Shown piece by piece: positions 54,945-63,222 of a stretch of 64,000 nt of DNA (the stretch's first letter is position 1; each line of letters opens with the position of its first letter). The stretch comes from an uncultured Oscillospiraceae bacterium. Its GTDB lineage: Bacteria; Bacillota; Clostridia; Oscillospirales; Ruminococcaceae. The translations under genes and the position numbers were made by a program. The DNA is taken from positions 140,215 through 204,214 of the forward strand of contig CAJTTB010000002.1 of NCBI GenBank assembly GCA_910579175.1. Reading direction: 5' to 3'. The notes beneath the pieces were generated by a model. The model was not told the origin of the DNA. It was given only the letters and a program-made list of their open reading frames with translations, and did no database searches.

Positions 54945-55625
54945 ATGAATCATTGTAAAAAATGTAATGTATCCATATCAGGTACTAGAAAACACTGTCC
55001 ACTTTGTCAACGAAAATTAGAGCAATCCAACCAATCCTCATCAGAAACAACAGAAATAGAACATTTTCCCATCATTCCCACCTATTTTCAAAAATTTTTG
55101 CTATTTTTTAAAATCCTGACCTTTTTATCAATTGCAACTGGTATTATATGCTTGCTAATTGATTTTTTAATTCCAGGAAAAATTCATTGGAGTTTGCTGG
55201 TCATCGCAGGGATTGCTTATGTATGGATTACGCTGGTGACTGCTTTCCGAAAACTGGATAACATTTGTAAAAACATTCTATATCAAATGATATTTTCCTC
55301 TATTATTATAACGGTTATCGATGGATTAACTGGATGGCATGGCTGGTCGGTTGACTTTGTTATTCCTTCCCTTTGTATTTGCTCTATATTAAGCATTGCA
55401 ATTGTTGCAAAAATAATGGGATTCGGTGCTCAACAGTATGCAATTTATCTCATCATAAACGCATTTTTATGTTTGCTTCCGCTCGTACTGATGTGGTTTG
55501 GCATCGTTCATCATATCTTACTTTCTCTGATTTCCATTGCTATCAATTTACTGGTATTAATATTCTTTGCTATTTTTATGGGAATCCACATCAAAAGCGA
55601 ACTAAAGCGCCGATTACATTTATAG
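54945..55625 (+). CDS. Zinc-ribbon membrane protein (DUF6320-like)
   Basis: A 226-aa protein with an N-terminal zinc ribbon (HCKKCNVSISGTRKHCPLCQ, two CxxC pairs) and about six membrane helices. I associate this architecture with DUF6320, often found beside alcohol acetyltransferase-like and alpha/beta hydrolase genes; those families occur on the opposite strand just downstream (56429-58641). No catalytic motif is visible. The start at 54945 follows GAAAGG; a tiny upstream ATG-TTC-AAA-TGA overlaps it and may tune translation. Confidence 0.7.
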   Translation: MNHCKKCNVSISGTRKHCPLCQRKLEQSNQSSSETTEIEHFPIIPTYFQKFLLFFKILTFLSIATGIICLLIDFLIPGKIHWSLLVIAGIAYVWITLVTAFRKLDNICKNILYQMIFSSIIITVIDGLTGWHGWSVDFVIPSLCICSILSIAIVAKIMGFGAQQYAIYLIINAFLCLLPLVLMWFGIVHHILLSLISIAINLLVLIFFAIFMGIHIKSELKRRLHL

Positions 55626-55627
55626 AT

Positions 55628-55663
55628 AAATCCCTCTTACTTTAAAAAAAGTAAGGGGGATTT
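55628..55663. terminator. Bidirectional terminator
   Basis: AAATCCCTCTTACTTT pairs with AAAGTAAGGGGGATTT (one wobble), U-runs on both sides; separates the convergent DUF6320-like and acetyltransferase genes. Confidence 0.85.
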
Positions 55664-55671
55664 TTTGATGA

Positions 55672-56325
55672 CTAATCAAGCCACTTTTGTAGTTGCTCTG
55701 CTACTTCTGTTAAATTTGGACTACACAACAATGGCAAAATCTCCACCAAATCTTTCGCTTCAAAATCCCACCATTTTAAGCGAAGCAACAACTTTATCAA
55801 TTCATCATCAAATCGTCTTTTCAGCAAAGTGGCGGGGTTTCCTCCAACAACTCCATAAGGAGGAACGTCCTTGGTAACCACCGAATAAGCGGCAACAATG
55901 GCACCGTCTCCAATGGTCACACCAGGCATAATAACACTCTCTCGTCCAATCCATACATCATTCCCAATCACGATGTCCCCTTTAAATGGCAATTGTGAAA
56001 GATGTGAGGGGGTGCGTTCACTCCAAGCACCTCCAAACACATAAAATGGATATGTGGTCACACTGCTGATACGGTGATTGGCAGAACCCATAATAAATTT
56101 TGTGCCAGAAGCAATTGCACAGAACTTTCCAATGATTAGCTTATCTCCAAACTCTGGATAGTTAAACAAAACATTGCGTTCTTCAAATTCAGTTGGATTG
56201 TCCGAATCATCATAATAGGTATAGTCCCCAACAAAAATATTTGGCGCTGTTATCACATTTTTAATAAAACATGATGTTTTATATTCATTTGGAAAAATGG
56301 CATTTGGGTTTGGTATATTCATCAT
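55672..56325 (-). CDS. CatB/Vat-like hexapeptide acetyltransferase
   Basis: A 217-aa left-handed beta-helix acetyltransferase. It shows [34 protein letters not shown] with the likely catalytic His, WSERTPSH, then the hexapeptide run [26 protein letters not shown] and the end [14 protein letters not shown]. This is the xenobiotic acetyltransferase group that includes VatA/VatD and CatB. Many chromosomal members do not confer resistance, so streptogramin or chloramphenicol inactivation is only a possibility. GGAG precedes the start. Confidence 0.88.
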   Translation of the reverse strand: MMNIPNPNAIFPNEYKTSCFIKNVITAPNIFVGDYTYYDDSDNPTEFEERNVLFNYPEFGDKLIIGKFCAIASGTKFIMGSANHRISSVTTYPFYVFGGAWSERTPSHLSQLPFKGDIVIGNDVWIGRESVIMPGVTIGDGAIVAAYSVVTKDVPPYGVVGGNPATLLKRRFDDELIKLLLRLKWWDFEAKDLVEILPLLCSPNLTEVAEQLQKWLD

Positions 56326-56428
56326 TTTATAAACTCCTATCTATTTTTATTTATCACATCCTTTCTGGTTGAAATTACCACCGCGATGGCTCTCTTCTTT
56401 CTAAGTTCTTTCAAAATTAACACCTCAT

Positions 56429-57700
56429 TTATTCATCTTCTTTATCAATTAAGTTAGAAATAATCTTTACAGAAATTTGATTTGAAGTCAAGATACGAAA
56501 GAAATTTTTTTGTATCTCTGTATTCTTAAAGGGTGAAGTAAAACTAATGGACAATTGATCTTGATAAGAACAAATACAAGCCTGTATTCTGGTAGTAGAC
56601 ACAAATACTTCAAAATGGTCAATATACTGTTCAAATTCTTTTGGCATTTTTATCCTTCCGATATTAGAAATACTTGCTGTTGCCTCTCTGCGATTGAGAT
56701 AATGTGCAATTCTTAAAACGGGTTTCTTAATAAACAAAGGAGTTAAACGGGTAAAAATATTTTTTTCAATTGCCATTAAATTGCTAATATGTGCCGAAAT
56801 TCGCTCTTTTGTCAATTCATGATGAAACTGCTGTTTCACAAATGGAATCACATCTTCCATATTAGGATCTTCTAAACCAAAATAGCATTTGATATTGATA
56901 ACACTAAAAAAATTTCGGGATGTTTCCGAAGCAAAATAATTTCTAAGATTGACTGGCACTGCGATTGTCACCGGCTTTTTTCGCTCTTTGAGTGGCATTT
57001 CTTTTGCAATTGCACAAAAAAACGCAGCAGTCAAATAGACGGTTAAAGTCGTATCATACTGGTGAGCGACCTTTAACACACCTTTTGCCGAGCAAATTCC
57101 TTCAATTACACGCAGCCTAGCTTCTGGCAGTTGTGTATATCGCAATTGATAAGCAGGTGAACTCTTTTCCTTTACAGATTGTATGGGCTGGTAATATTTT
57201 AAAAAACTGTCTTCTGCTTTTTGTGTAGTAGACGCGTCATAATCCAATGTGGGGACTTGGTTGAGTTGTTCTGGATAACGCCTTTTCAAATAATAATAAA
57301 TAATTGTTTGTAAAAATTGCAAAGCCCCTGTTCCATCTGTCAAAGCGTGAAAAATTTCTAAATTGATTCTGGTATGATAATAGGTGACTTCAAATAACAA
57401 ACCTTTTTTATTTTGATGATAAATTTCAACACAGGGGGGCATATTTTCCTCATGTATCTTTGGTTTTAACTCGCTTGCTTCAAAATAATACCAAAATAGA
57501 CCCTGTTTTAAAATAGAACGATAAAAAGGGAAATCTTGCAGTGCCTCTTCTGTTGCCATTTGCAATATCTCCGGTTCAATCTTTTTGGTCAATTGACAAG
57601 AAAACCGAAACACCTTTGTATCTCGTTTACTTGTAGAAGGTGGGAAAATTTTAGCTGCATTTTCCAATCTGCTCCACTCAGGAATTTGATTCACAGTCAT
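56429..57700 (-). CDS. Alcohol acetyltransferase/condensation-superfamily protein
   Basis: A 423-aa protein with the HxxxDG motif of BAHD/condensation-type acyltransferases (FHALTDGTGAL) and the family-like opening LENAAKIFPPSTSKRDTKVFRF. The second half contains RKKPVTIAVPVNLRNYF and the ASISNIGRI motif common in this superfamily. It likely transfers an acyl group to a hydroxyl substrate in the cytoplasm. It is followed on the chromosome by an HSL-type hydrolase gene only 11 nt upstream in the operon, suggesting linked acylation and deacylation. AAAGGA precedes the ATG. Substrate unknown. Confidence 0.78.
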   Translation of the reverse strand: MTVNQIPEWSRLENAAKIFPPSTSKRDTKVFRFSCQLTKKIEPEILQMATEEALQDFPFYRSILKQGLFWYYFEASELKPKIHEENMPPCVEIYHQNKKGLLFEVTYYHTRINLEIFHALTDGTGALQFLQTIIYYYLKRRYPEQLNQVPTLDYDASTTQKAEDSFLKYYQPIQSVKEKSSPAYQLRYTQLPEARLRVIEGICSAKGVLKVAHQYDTTLTVYLTAAFFCAIAKEMPLKERKKPVTIAVPVNLRNYFASETSRNFFSVINIKCYFGLEDPNMEDVIPFVKQQFHHELTKERISAHISNLMAIEKNIFTRLTPLFIKKPVLRIAHYLNRREATASISNIGRIKMPKEFEQYIDHFEVFVSTTRIQACICSYQDQLSISFTSPFKNTEIQKNFFRILTSNQISVKIISNLIDKEDE

Positions 57701-57711
57701 AAAAGTCCTTT

Positions 57712-58641
57712 CTAAATGAAATGTTGTAAAAATCGATTGATATAAGCATAACTTTTTTTCACATGAGGAAAGCTGGGAGATAATGAAATAAAACCATGTA
57801 GCGCATCTGCTAGACGATGAATTTCCACCTCATTGCCAAATTTTCTGAGCTTTTTTCCATAAGCTTCTCCTTCATCGCGCAGTGGGTCATATTCAGCAGT
57901 TAAAATCAAAGTATTTGGCTGATTGGACAAATCCTCTGCCAATAAGGGTGCAAAATAGGGATTGTTCCAATCTTGTTGTTTATTCTGAATATATAAATCC
58001 ATATAATCCCGAATACGTCTGCTAGTCAAAATAAAATCTGTTCCATTTTCTATAATAGATGGAAAGGGAGCAGATTCGGAATGATCGTTATAAGTTGCTG
58101 GATATAATAAAATTTGCTTTTTGGGAGAAAAGTCCCCTCTATCTCTTGCCATCAATGATACGACTGCTGCAATATTTCCCCCAGCACTGTCGCCAATTAA
58201 GGTAATCTCCTCTGGGGAAATTCGAAATATATCACTGTTTAAAAACAATTCCTTTGCCACTGCATAACAATCCTCTAATCCAATTGGAAATGGATATTCA
58301 GGCGCCAAACGATAGTCTACTGATACCACTATGTGATTGGTAATCTGAGCCATATTGGAACAAACTTTATCATAGCTGTCAATGGAGCCTGTCACCCAAC
58401 CGCCACCATGAAAAAACAGCAGCACAGGAAATTTCCCCTTCATTTTAGGGGCAAATACCCTAACAGGAATCTCATGGTTTTCTACCAAAACCTTATGGTC
58501 CCAAATGCGATAAAATGGTCGTAAATAATGCTTATGGGCAAGATTTACCACCAGTCTTTCCGTTTTATAATGTTTTTTACTATTAATATCTGGATAAGAA
58601 ATTGCCCGAAGCGTTGCACGCATCAATTTATTAATTGCCAT
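57712..58641 (-). CDS. Alpha/beta hydrolase of the hormone-sensitive lipase family
   Basis: A 309-aa esterase. The oxyanion motif HGGGW (LLFFHGGGWVTGS), nucleophile GDSAG (LIGDSAGGNIAAV), acid Asp in AEYDPLRDEG and His in DALHGFIS form a complete catalytic set. No signal peptide. The start overlaps the PAP2 gene end by 11 nt, and the acyltransferase gene follows by 11 nt, so the three form an operon. It probably cleaves short-chain esters, perhaps the acyltransferase product; this is inference. Confidence 0.9.
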   Translation of the reverse strand: MAINKLMRATLRAISYPDINSKKHYKTERLVVNLAHKHYLRPFYRIWDHKVLVENHEIPVRVFAPKMKGKFPVLLFFHGGGWVTGSIDSYDKVCSNMAQITNHIVVSVDYRLAPEYPFPIGLEDCYAVAKELFLNSDIFRISPEEITLIGDSAGGNIAAVVSLMARDRGDFSPKKQILLYPATYNDHSESAPFPSIIENGTDFILTSRRIRDYMDLYIQNKQQDWNNPYFAPLLAEDLSNQPNTLILTAEYDPLRDEGEAYGKKLRKFGNEVEIHRLADALHGFISLSPSFPHVKKSYAYINRFLQHFI

Positions 58642-59191
58642 ATGATTGCTTTTCCATCCTTAACTTATTTTTTCTAATAATCCACTGTATCACAAAATGC
58701 ACCAAAATAGCTGTTATCACTCCACAAATGCTTCCCACCAAAACATCAGTCGGAAAATGCACATATAAATATATTCTAGAAAATGCAATACATACTGCCA
58801 ATATCAGTGCAACAATCCCCATACGTCTATGATATAACCAAATGGAAACTGCTCCCGCAAATGATGACCAAGAATGACCCGATGGAAATGAAAAACTTTC
58901 TGGTGCGGCAATTGCCAGCTCAATCATTTCGTGATAGTAAAAAGGGCGTGTTCTACCTATCATGGGTTTTATCCACACCTCTCCAATTAAAAAACCAATT
59001 GTCAAACTAATCAGCAATGAAATGCCCATGATTCTTGTCTTTTTAAAAAATAAAAAAATCATTCCACAACAAATCCAAATCATTCCAGAGTTACCCAACC
59101 AAGTAATCACACAAAATATATTATCCAAGATAGGATTCCTCAAAAATTCCTGTAAAAAATCCAAAATCGCAAAATCAATGGTTTTTATCAT
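58631..59191 (-). CDS. PAP2-family lipid phosphatase
   Basis: A 186-aa membrane phosphatase with five to six helices and a complete PAP2 signature: KPMIGRTRP (C1), FPSGHSWSSF (C2) and SRIYLYVHFPTD (C3). Candidates for the substrate are undecaprenyl pyrophosphate or phosphatidylglycerol phosphate. I chose the ATG at 59191 because GAGGA lies 8 nt upstream; a TTG five codons before is inside the Shine-Dalgarno. It is first in the operon with the hydrolase and acyltransferase. It is not closely similar to the PAP2 protein at 8226-8723. Confidence 0.9.
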   Translation of the reverse strand: MIKTIDFAILDFLQEFLRNPILDNIFCVITWLGNSGMIWICCGMIFLFFKKTRIMGISLLISLTIGFLIGEVWIKPMIGRTRPFYYHEMIELAIAAPESFSFPSGHSWSSFAGAVSIWLYHRRMGIVALILAVCIAFSRIYLYVHFPTDVLVGSICGVITAILVHFVIQWIIRKNKLRMEKQSYGN

Positions 59192-59278
59192 AGTTCTAGT
59201 CCTCAAACAACAGTCTTATTTTCTTTATATTATCACAAAAACAGTCAATAATAATGAATGAATCATGAAAAATATTGC

Positions 59279-59337
59279 TTGACAAATACATATTATTTTA
59301 GTATAGTAATAATATACTCCACCCCCTGGGGGGGGTA
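59279..59337 (+). promoter_or_regulatory. Copper operon promoter with CsoR operator
   Basis: TTGACA (59279-59284), 17 nt, TATAGT (59302-59307). Immediately downstream is TACTCCACCCCCTGGGGGGGGTA (59315-59337; 23 nt), a G/C-tract inverted repeat matching the CsoR box type. Repression by the CsoR protein encoded in the same operon is expected, with release on Cu(I). Confidence 0.88.
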
Positions 59338-59368
59338 TTATATTTATCATAAAATCGAGGTGAACAAT

Positions 59369-61948
59369 TTGAAAAAAGAACAATTTGAGATTACAGGTAT
59401 GACTTGTTCTGCTTGTTCTGCTAGAGTTGAAAAAAGCGTTTCAAAATTAGAAGGAACTACAACTGTAAATGTAAATCTTTTAAAAAATAGTATGGTAGTT
59501 GAATATGATGAATTGGCATTAAGTACTACAGATATTATCAATACTGTAGAGCAAGCTGGATATGGTGCATATATACACCAAAAACAACAAGCCAAATCCA
59601 ATCAACCGCCAGAAAATAAAGTGGAAAAACAACTGCTCCAGATGAAACACCGCCTTATGATTTCCCTTTTATTTTCTATCCCACTATTTTATATTTCCAT
59701 GGGTCATATGTTTCACTGGCCACTTCCTACGTTTCTTCTGGGAAACGAAAATGCACTTAGCTTTGCCTTCACTCAATTTTTACTGTTGATTCCAGTTGTA
59801 TTTGTAAACCTCAAATATTATCAAGTGGGATTCAAAACACTTTTAAAAGGCTCTCCCAATATGGACTCTCTGATTGCAATCGGTTCTACAGCAGCGGCTG
59901 TCTATGGTATTTTTGCCATTTACAAAATTGGTTGGGGATTAGGACATGGAGATCTTGAGTTAGTGCATCACTTTTCTATGGATTTATACTTTGAATCTGC
60001 CGCTATGATTCTAGCTTTAATTACCTTAGGAAAATATTTTGAAGCACGTGCCAAGGGAAAAACCTCAGAAGCAATTACAAAATTAATGGATTTAGCACCT
60101 AAAACTGCTACTATTGAACGAGATGGCACCCAACTTACAATTCCAATTGAAGAAGTCCAAACAGGAGATATCTTAATTGTCAAAACAGGAGAAACCATTC
60201 CTGTAGATGGTATTTTATTAGAAGGTACTGCCGCAGTCGACGAGTCCGCATTGACCGGAGAAAGCATTCCTGTAGAAAAAAATATCAATGATAAAGTCAT
60301 TGGGGCAACCATCAATCAATCAGGCTACTTCAAAATGAAAGCAACAAAGGTTGGAGATGATACTGCTCTTGCACAGATTATTAAATTGGTAGATGAAGCC
60401 AGTTCTTCTAAAGCACCGATTGCAAAATTAGCCGATAAAGTCAGTGGTATTTTTGTACCCATCGTTATTGTAATTGCAATAGTTGCCACGATTGTTTGGT
60501 TACTTGTCGGTGAGAGTTTTGAATTTGCACTATCAATTGGCATCTCTGTATTGGTTATCTCTTGTCCCTGTGCTCTTGGTCTTGCAACTCCTACCGCGAT
60601 TATGGTGGGAACAGGAAAAGGAGCAGAAAATGGCATTCTAATTAAATCTGCTGAAGCGTTGGAAATCGCTCACAACATCAATCATGTTGTATTGGATAAA
60701 ACTGGAACCATCACAGAAGGAAAACCAGTTGTTACTGATATCATCTGTACCGATGACTGCACACAAAAAGAGCTTTTGACCATCGCTGCATCCATCGAAA
60801 ATATGTCAGAGCACCCTTTGGGCAGTGCCATCATTGCCATTGCCAAACAACAACAATATGCTCTTGATACCGTTGAAGAATTTCATCAATATGCCGGTCA
60901 AGGGCTTACAGGAAAAATCAATGGTTTACAATGTCTTGCTGGAAATCAAAAATTAATGGAACGCTTCCAGATTTCTCTTGGTGAAGCACGCAAGAAAGCC
61001 GAACAACTTGCGGAAAATGGAAAAACACCCCTATTTTTTGCAAAAGATAACGTCTTAATTGGAATCATTGCGGTAGCAGATGTGGTAAAATCAACAAGTA
61101 AACAGGCAATTCAAGAATGGCAACAGATGGGCATTGAGGTCACTATGTTGACTGGAGACAACTACAAAACGGCACAGGCAATCCAAAAACAAGTTGGTGT
61201 TAATCGCGTTGTTGCAGAAGTGCTTCCACAAGATAAGGAGCGTGAAATTCGCGCTTTGCAGCAACAGGGCAAACAAGTCGCCATGATTGGAGATGGTATC
61301 AACGATGCACCAGCACTTGCACGTGCAGATGTTGGCATTGCCATTGGTGCAGGTACCGATGTGGCAATCGAATCAGCCGATATCGTGTTGATGAAAAGCG
61401 ATCTATTGGATGCTGTTGGGGCAATACAGCTCAGTCGTCATGTTATTAGAAATATCCGTCAAAACTTATTTTGGGCATTCTTTTATAATTCCATTGGTAT
61501 TCCGATTGCAGCAGGTGTATTCTTCACATTATTCGGTTGGAAACTCAATCCCATGATTGGCGCTGCTGCTATGAGTTTTAGTTCTGTTTGTGTTGTATCC
61601 AATGCTTTAAGATTAAAACTATTCAAACCAAATTTTACTCAGGTATCTGCCGGATTGTCCGGTGATCATAAAAACATATCACAGATGGTAATAAGTGAAA
61701 CAATATCATCTGAAAAATTTACCAAAGGAGAAAATCAAATGAAAAAAGTATTGAAAATTGAAGGTATGATGTGTGCACACTGTTCTGGACGTGTACAACA
61801 GGTATTAAATGAACTAGATGGCGTCAATCAAGCAACTGTAAATCTAGAAGAAAAAACCGCCACGGTAGAGGCAAACGAACATGTTACCGATGAAATGATG
61901 AAAAAAGCCATTGAGAATGCTGGTTATCAAGTTATCTCCATACAATAG
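59369..61948 (+). CDS. copA: Copper-exporting P1B-type ATPase with C-terminal CopZ-like domain
   Basis: An 859-aa Cu(I) efflux pump at the cytoplasmic membrane. An N-terminal HMA domain binds copper through C13-S-A-C16 (GMTCSACSARV). The P-type core has the CPC transmembrane site (SCPCALGLATPTA), phosphorylation site DKTGT, HP motif (SEHPLGSAI) and GDGINDAPAL. Unusually, a second complete HMA domain is fused at the C-terminus (791-859, CAHC at 802-805). I start at the TTG at 59369, 5 nt after GAGGTGA; an earlier ATG would place the operator inside the gene. First gene of the CsoR-controlled operon. Confidence 0.94.
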   Translation: MKKEQFEITGMTCSACSARVEKSVSKLEGTTTVNVNLLKNSMVVEYDELALSTTDIINTVEQAGYGAYIHQKQQAKSNQPPENKVEKQLLQMKHRLMISLLFSIPLFYISMGHMFHWPLPTFLLGNENALSFAFTQFLLLIPVVFVNLKYYQVGFKTLLKGSPNMDSLIAIGSTAAAVYGIFAIYKIGWGLGHGDLELVHHFSMDLYFESAAMILALITLGKYFEARAKGKTSEAITKLMDLAPKTATIERDGTQLTIPIEEVQTGDILIVKTGETIPVDGILLEGTAAVDESALTGESIPVEKNINDKVIGATINQSGYFKMKATKVGDDTALAQIIKLVDEASSSKAPIAKLADKVSGIFVPIVIVIAIVATIVWLLVGESFEFALSIGISVLVISCPCALGLATPTAIMVGTGKGAENGILIKSAEALEIAHNINHVVLDKTGTITEGKPVVTDIICTDDCTQKELLTIAASIENMSEHPLGSAIIAIAKQQQYALDTVEEFHQYAGQGLTGKINGLQCLAGNQKLMERFQISLGEARKKAEQLAENGKTPLFFAKDNVLIGIIAVADVVKSTSKQAIQEWQQMGIEVTMLTGDNYKTAQAIQKQVGVNRVVAEVLPQDKEREIRALQQQGKQVAMIGDGINDAPALARADVGIAIGAGTDVAIESADIVLMKSDLLDAVGAIQLSRHVIRNIRQNLFWAFFYNSIGIPIAAGVFFTLFGWKLNPMIGAAAMSFSSVCVVSNALRLKLFKPNFTQVSAGLSGDHKNISQMVISETISSEKFTKGENQMKKVLKIEGMMCAHCSGRVQQVLNELDGVNQATVNLEEKTATVEANEHVTDEMMKKAIENAGYQVISIQ
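61739..61948 (+). CDS. copZ: Possible internally initiated CopZ copper chaperone
   Basis: Within copA and in the same frame, AAAGGAG (61724-61730) is followed 8 nt later by an ATG that begins MKKVLKIEGMMCAHCSGRV, a complete 69-aa HMA copper chaperone with its CxxC site. This spacing is ideal for initiation, so the cell may make both the fused pump and free CopZ from one gene. Equally, the Shine-Dalgarno may be a relic of a recent fusion of copA and copZ by loss of a stop codon. Confidence 0.5.
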   Translation: MKKVLKIEGMMCAHCSGRVQQVLNELDGVNQATVNLEEKTATVEANEHVTDEMMKKAIENAGYQVISIQ

Positions 61949-61959
61949 GTAACATTGTT

Positions 61960-62223
61960 ATGAAAGCTAATAAAGAAAATATAACTCGTCTGTTAAAAAC
62001 AGCACGAGGTCAATTGGATGGCATTTTAAAAATGGTGGAAGATGATCGCTATTGTATTGATATCTCCAATCAAATTCTAGCAACCCAGTCCATTCTAAAA
62101 AAAGTCAACCGCGAAATCATTGAGGCACATATGTTTCACTGTGTAAAGGAAGCATTTGAATCTCAAGAGCCTGAACAAAAAATTGATGAAATTTTAAAGG
62201 TCATTGATAAGATGACAAAATAA
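61960..62223 (+). CDS. csoR: CsoR-family copper-sensing repressor
   Basis: An 87-aa all-helical repressor (DUF156). The Cu(I)-binding triad Cys-His-Cys is present at C32, H57 and C61 (DRYCIDISNQI and EAHMFHCV). The helix RLLKTARGQLDGILKMVEDDRYC is diagnostic. It should bind the G/C-tract operator upstream of copA and release on Cu(I). It lies 11 nt after copA, closing an autoregulated operon. Confidence 0.95.
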   Translation: MKANKENITRLLKTARGQLDGILKMVEDDRYCIDISNQILATQSILKKVNREIIEAHMFHCVKEAFESQEPEQKIDEILKVIDKMTK

Positions 62224-62236
62224 ATAAGGAGTATCT

Positions 62237-62974
62237 ATGAATCCGTTTCCACACATTCCCAATAAACAGATTACTCATCTGCTTATTGGAGAACGCTATT
62301 ATCCGTTATTAAAAGATTCTCTTAAAAAAAGAAACATAACAGCAATTACCCTACCAGGACATCCCTATTTAGATATTCCAGTGCAATACCATGCCGATAT
62401 GCTATTACAGCATATCGGCATGAATATTTGGGTAGCGGAACCTTCTTTTTTTCCAATTGTTCAACAAAAATTACAACCATTGGGTCAAATTGTACTTTGT
62501 GGAAATACAACATTACAGCGCAACTATCCACTAGATATTGCTTATAATGGTCTGAGAATTGGAAATTCTTTTTTTCACCTATTAAATCACACAGATAAAA
62601 TTATTTTACAGGAACTAAAACGACAAAGTGTTAAACAATATTCTGTCAAACAAGGATATTCTAAATGTTCTGTTGTTGTAATCCATTCTACTGCTGCCAT
62701 TACTTCCGATCTTGGAATGGCAAAAGCAATGAGAAAAGCCATGATTGATGTCCTTACCATTCAGCCTGGTCATATCCAACTTCCTGGATATCATACTGGT
62801 TTGATTGGTGGATGTTGCTTTTTGACTGCACCAAATCGATTGGCTGTTACGGGAATATTAAACCATCATCCTGATTATCAAAATATCCTTAATTTTTTAA
62901 ATAAATATCATATTACATTGGATATATTAACTGAATATCCAGTTTTTGATATTGGATCTGCTTTTATTCTTTGA
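62237..62974 (+). CDS. Conserved protein of unknown function (DUF6873-like)
   Basis: A 245-aa cytoplasmic protein. Segments such as DIAYNGLRIGNSFFHL, VVIHSTAAITSDLGMAKAM and HTGLIGGCCFLTAPNRLAVTG recall the DUF6873 (GME-fold, amidinotransferase-like) group, but I am not certain. No complete catalytic triad is identified. AAGGAG precedes the ATG, and it follows csoR by 13 nt, so it may be co-transcribed with the copper genes; a copper role is not implied. Confidence 0.5.
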   Translation: MNPFPHIPNKQITHLLIGERYYPLLKDSLKKRNITAITLPGHPYLDIPVQYHADMLLQHIGMNIWVAEPSFFPIVQQKLQPLGQIVLCGNTTLQRNYPLDIAYNGLRIGNSFFHLLNHTDKIILQELKRQSVKQYSVKQGYSKCSVVVIHSTAAITSDLGMAKAMRKAMIDVLTIQPGHIQLPGYHTGLIGGCCFLTAPNRLAVTGILNHHPDYQNILNFLNKYHITLDILTEYPVFDIGSAFIL

Positions 62975-63222
62975 TAAATAAAAATTTGTTCCCCATATAG
63001 TAACACAAAAAAAGACAACTGTTTTTTTAAAACAGTTGTCTTTAAAAGGGATATATAAATAAGAAAACGAAAAAGTGTATCTCCTCTGCTTTTATTCGCA
63101 GAGATATCTCATGACCAAGTATAAAAACCATTTATGATTTTTACTATGGTCTTGAAACCATATTGGTATTTTGGTATTGGTCCTCCCACCTTTTTGGTGG
63201 GAGACTTTTTACCAAAATCATA
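62975..63222. other. Intergenic region with hairpins
   Basis: Holds the terminator at 63011-63043, an imperfect hairpin CTCTGC/GCAGAG near 63078-63098, and a two-tier hairpin at 63169-63217: outer TTTTGGTA/TACCAAAA, inner CTCCCACC/GGTGGGAG with T-run on the plus strand. No ORF of note. Confidence 0.6.
63011..63043. terminator. Terminator between convergent genes
   Basis: Perfect 15-bp stem AAAGACAACTGTTTT/AAAACAGTTGTCTTT; the longer U-run is on the minus strand, with only a short one on the plus strand. Confidence 0.75.
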
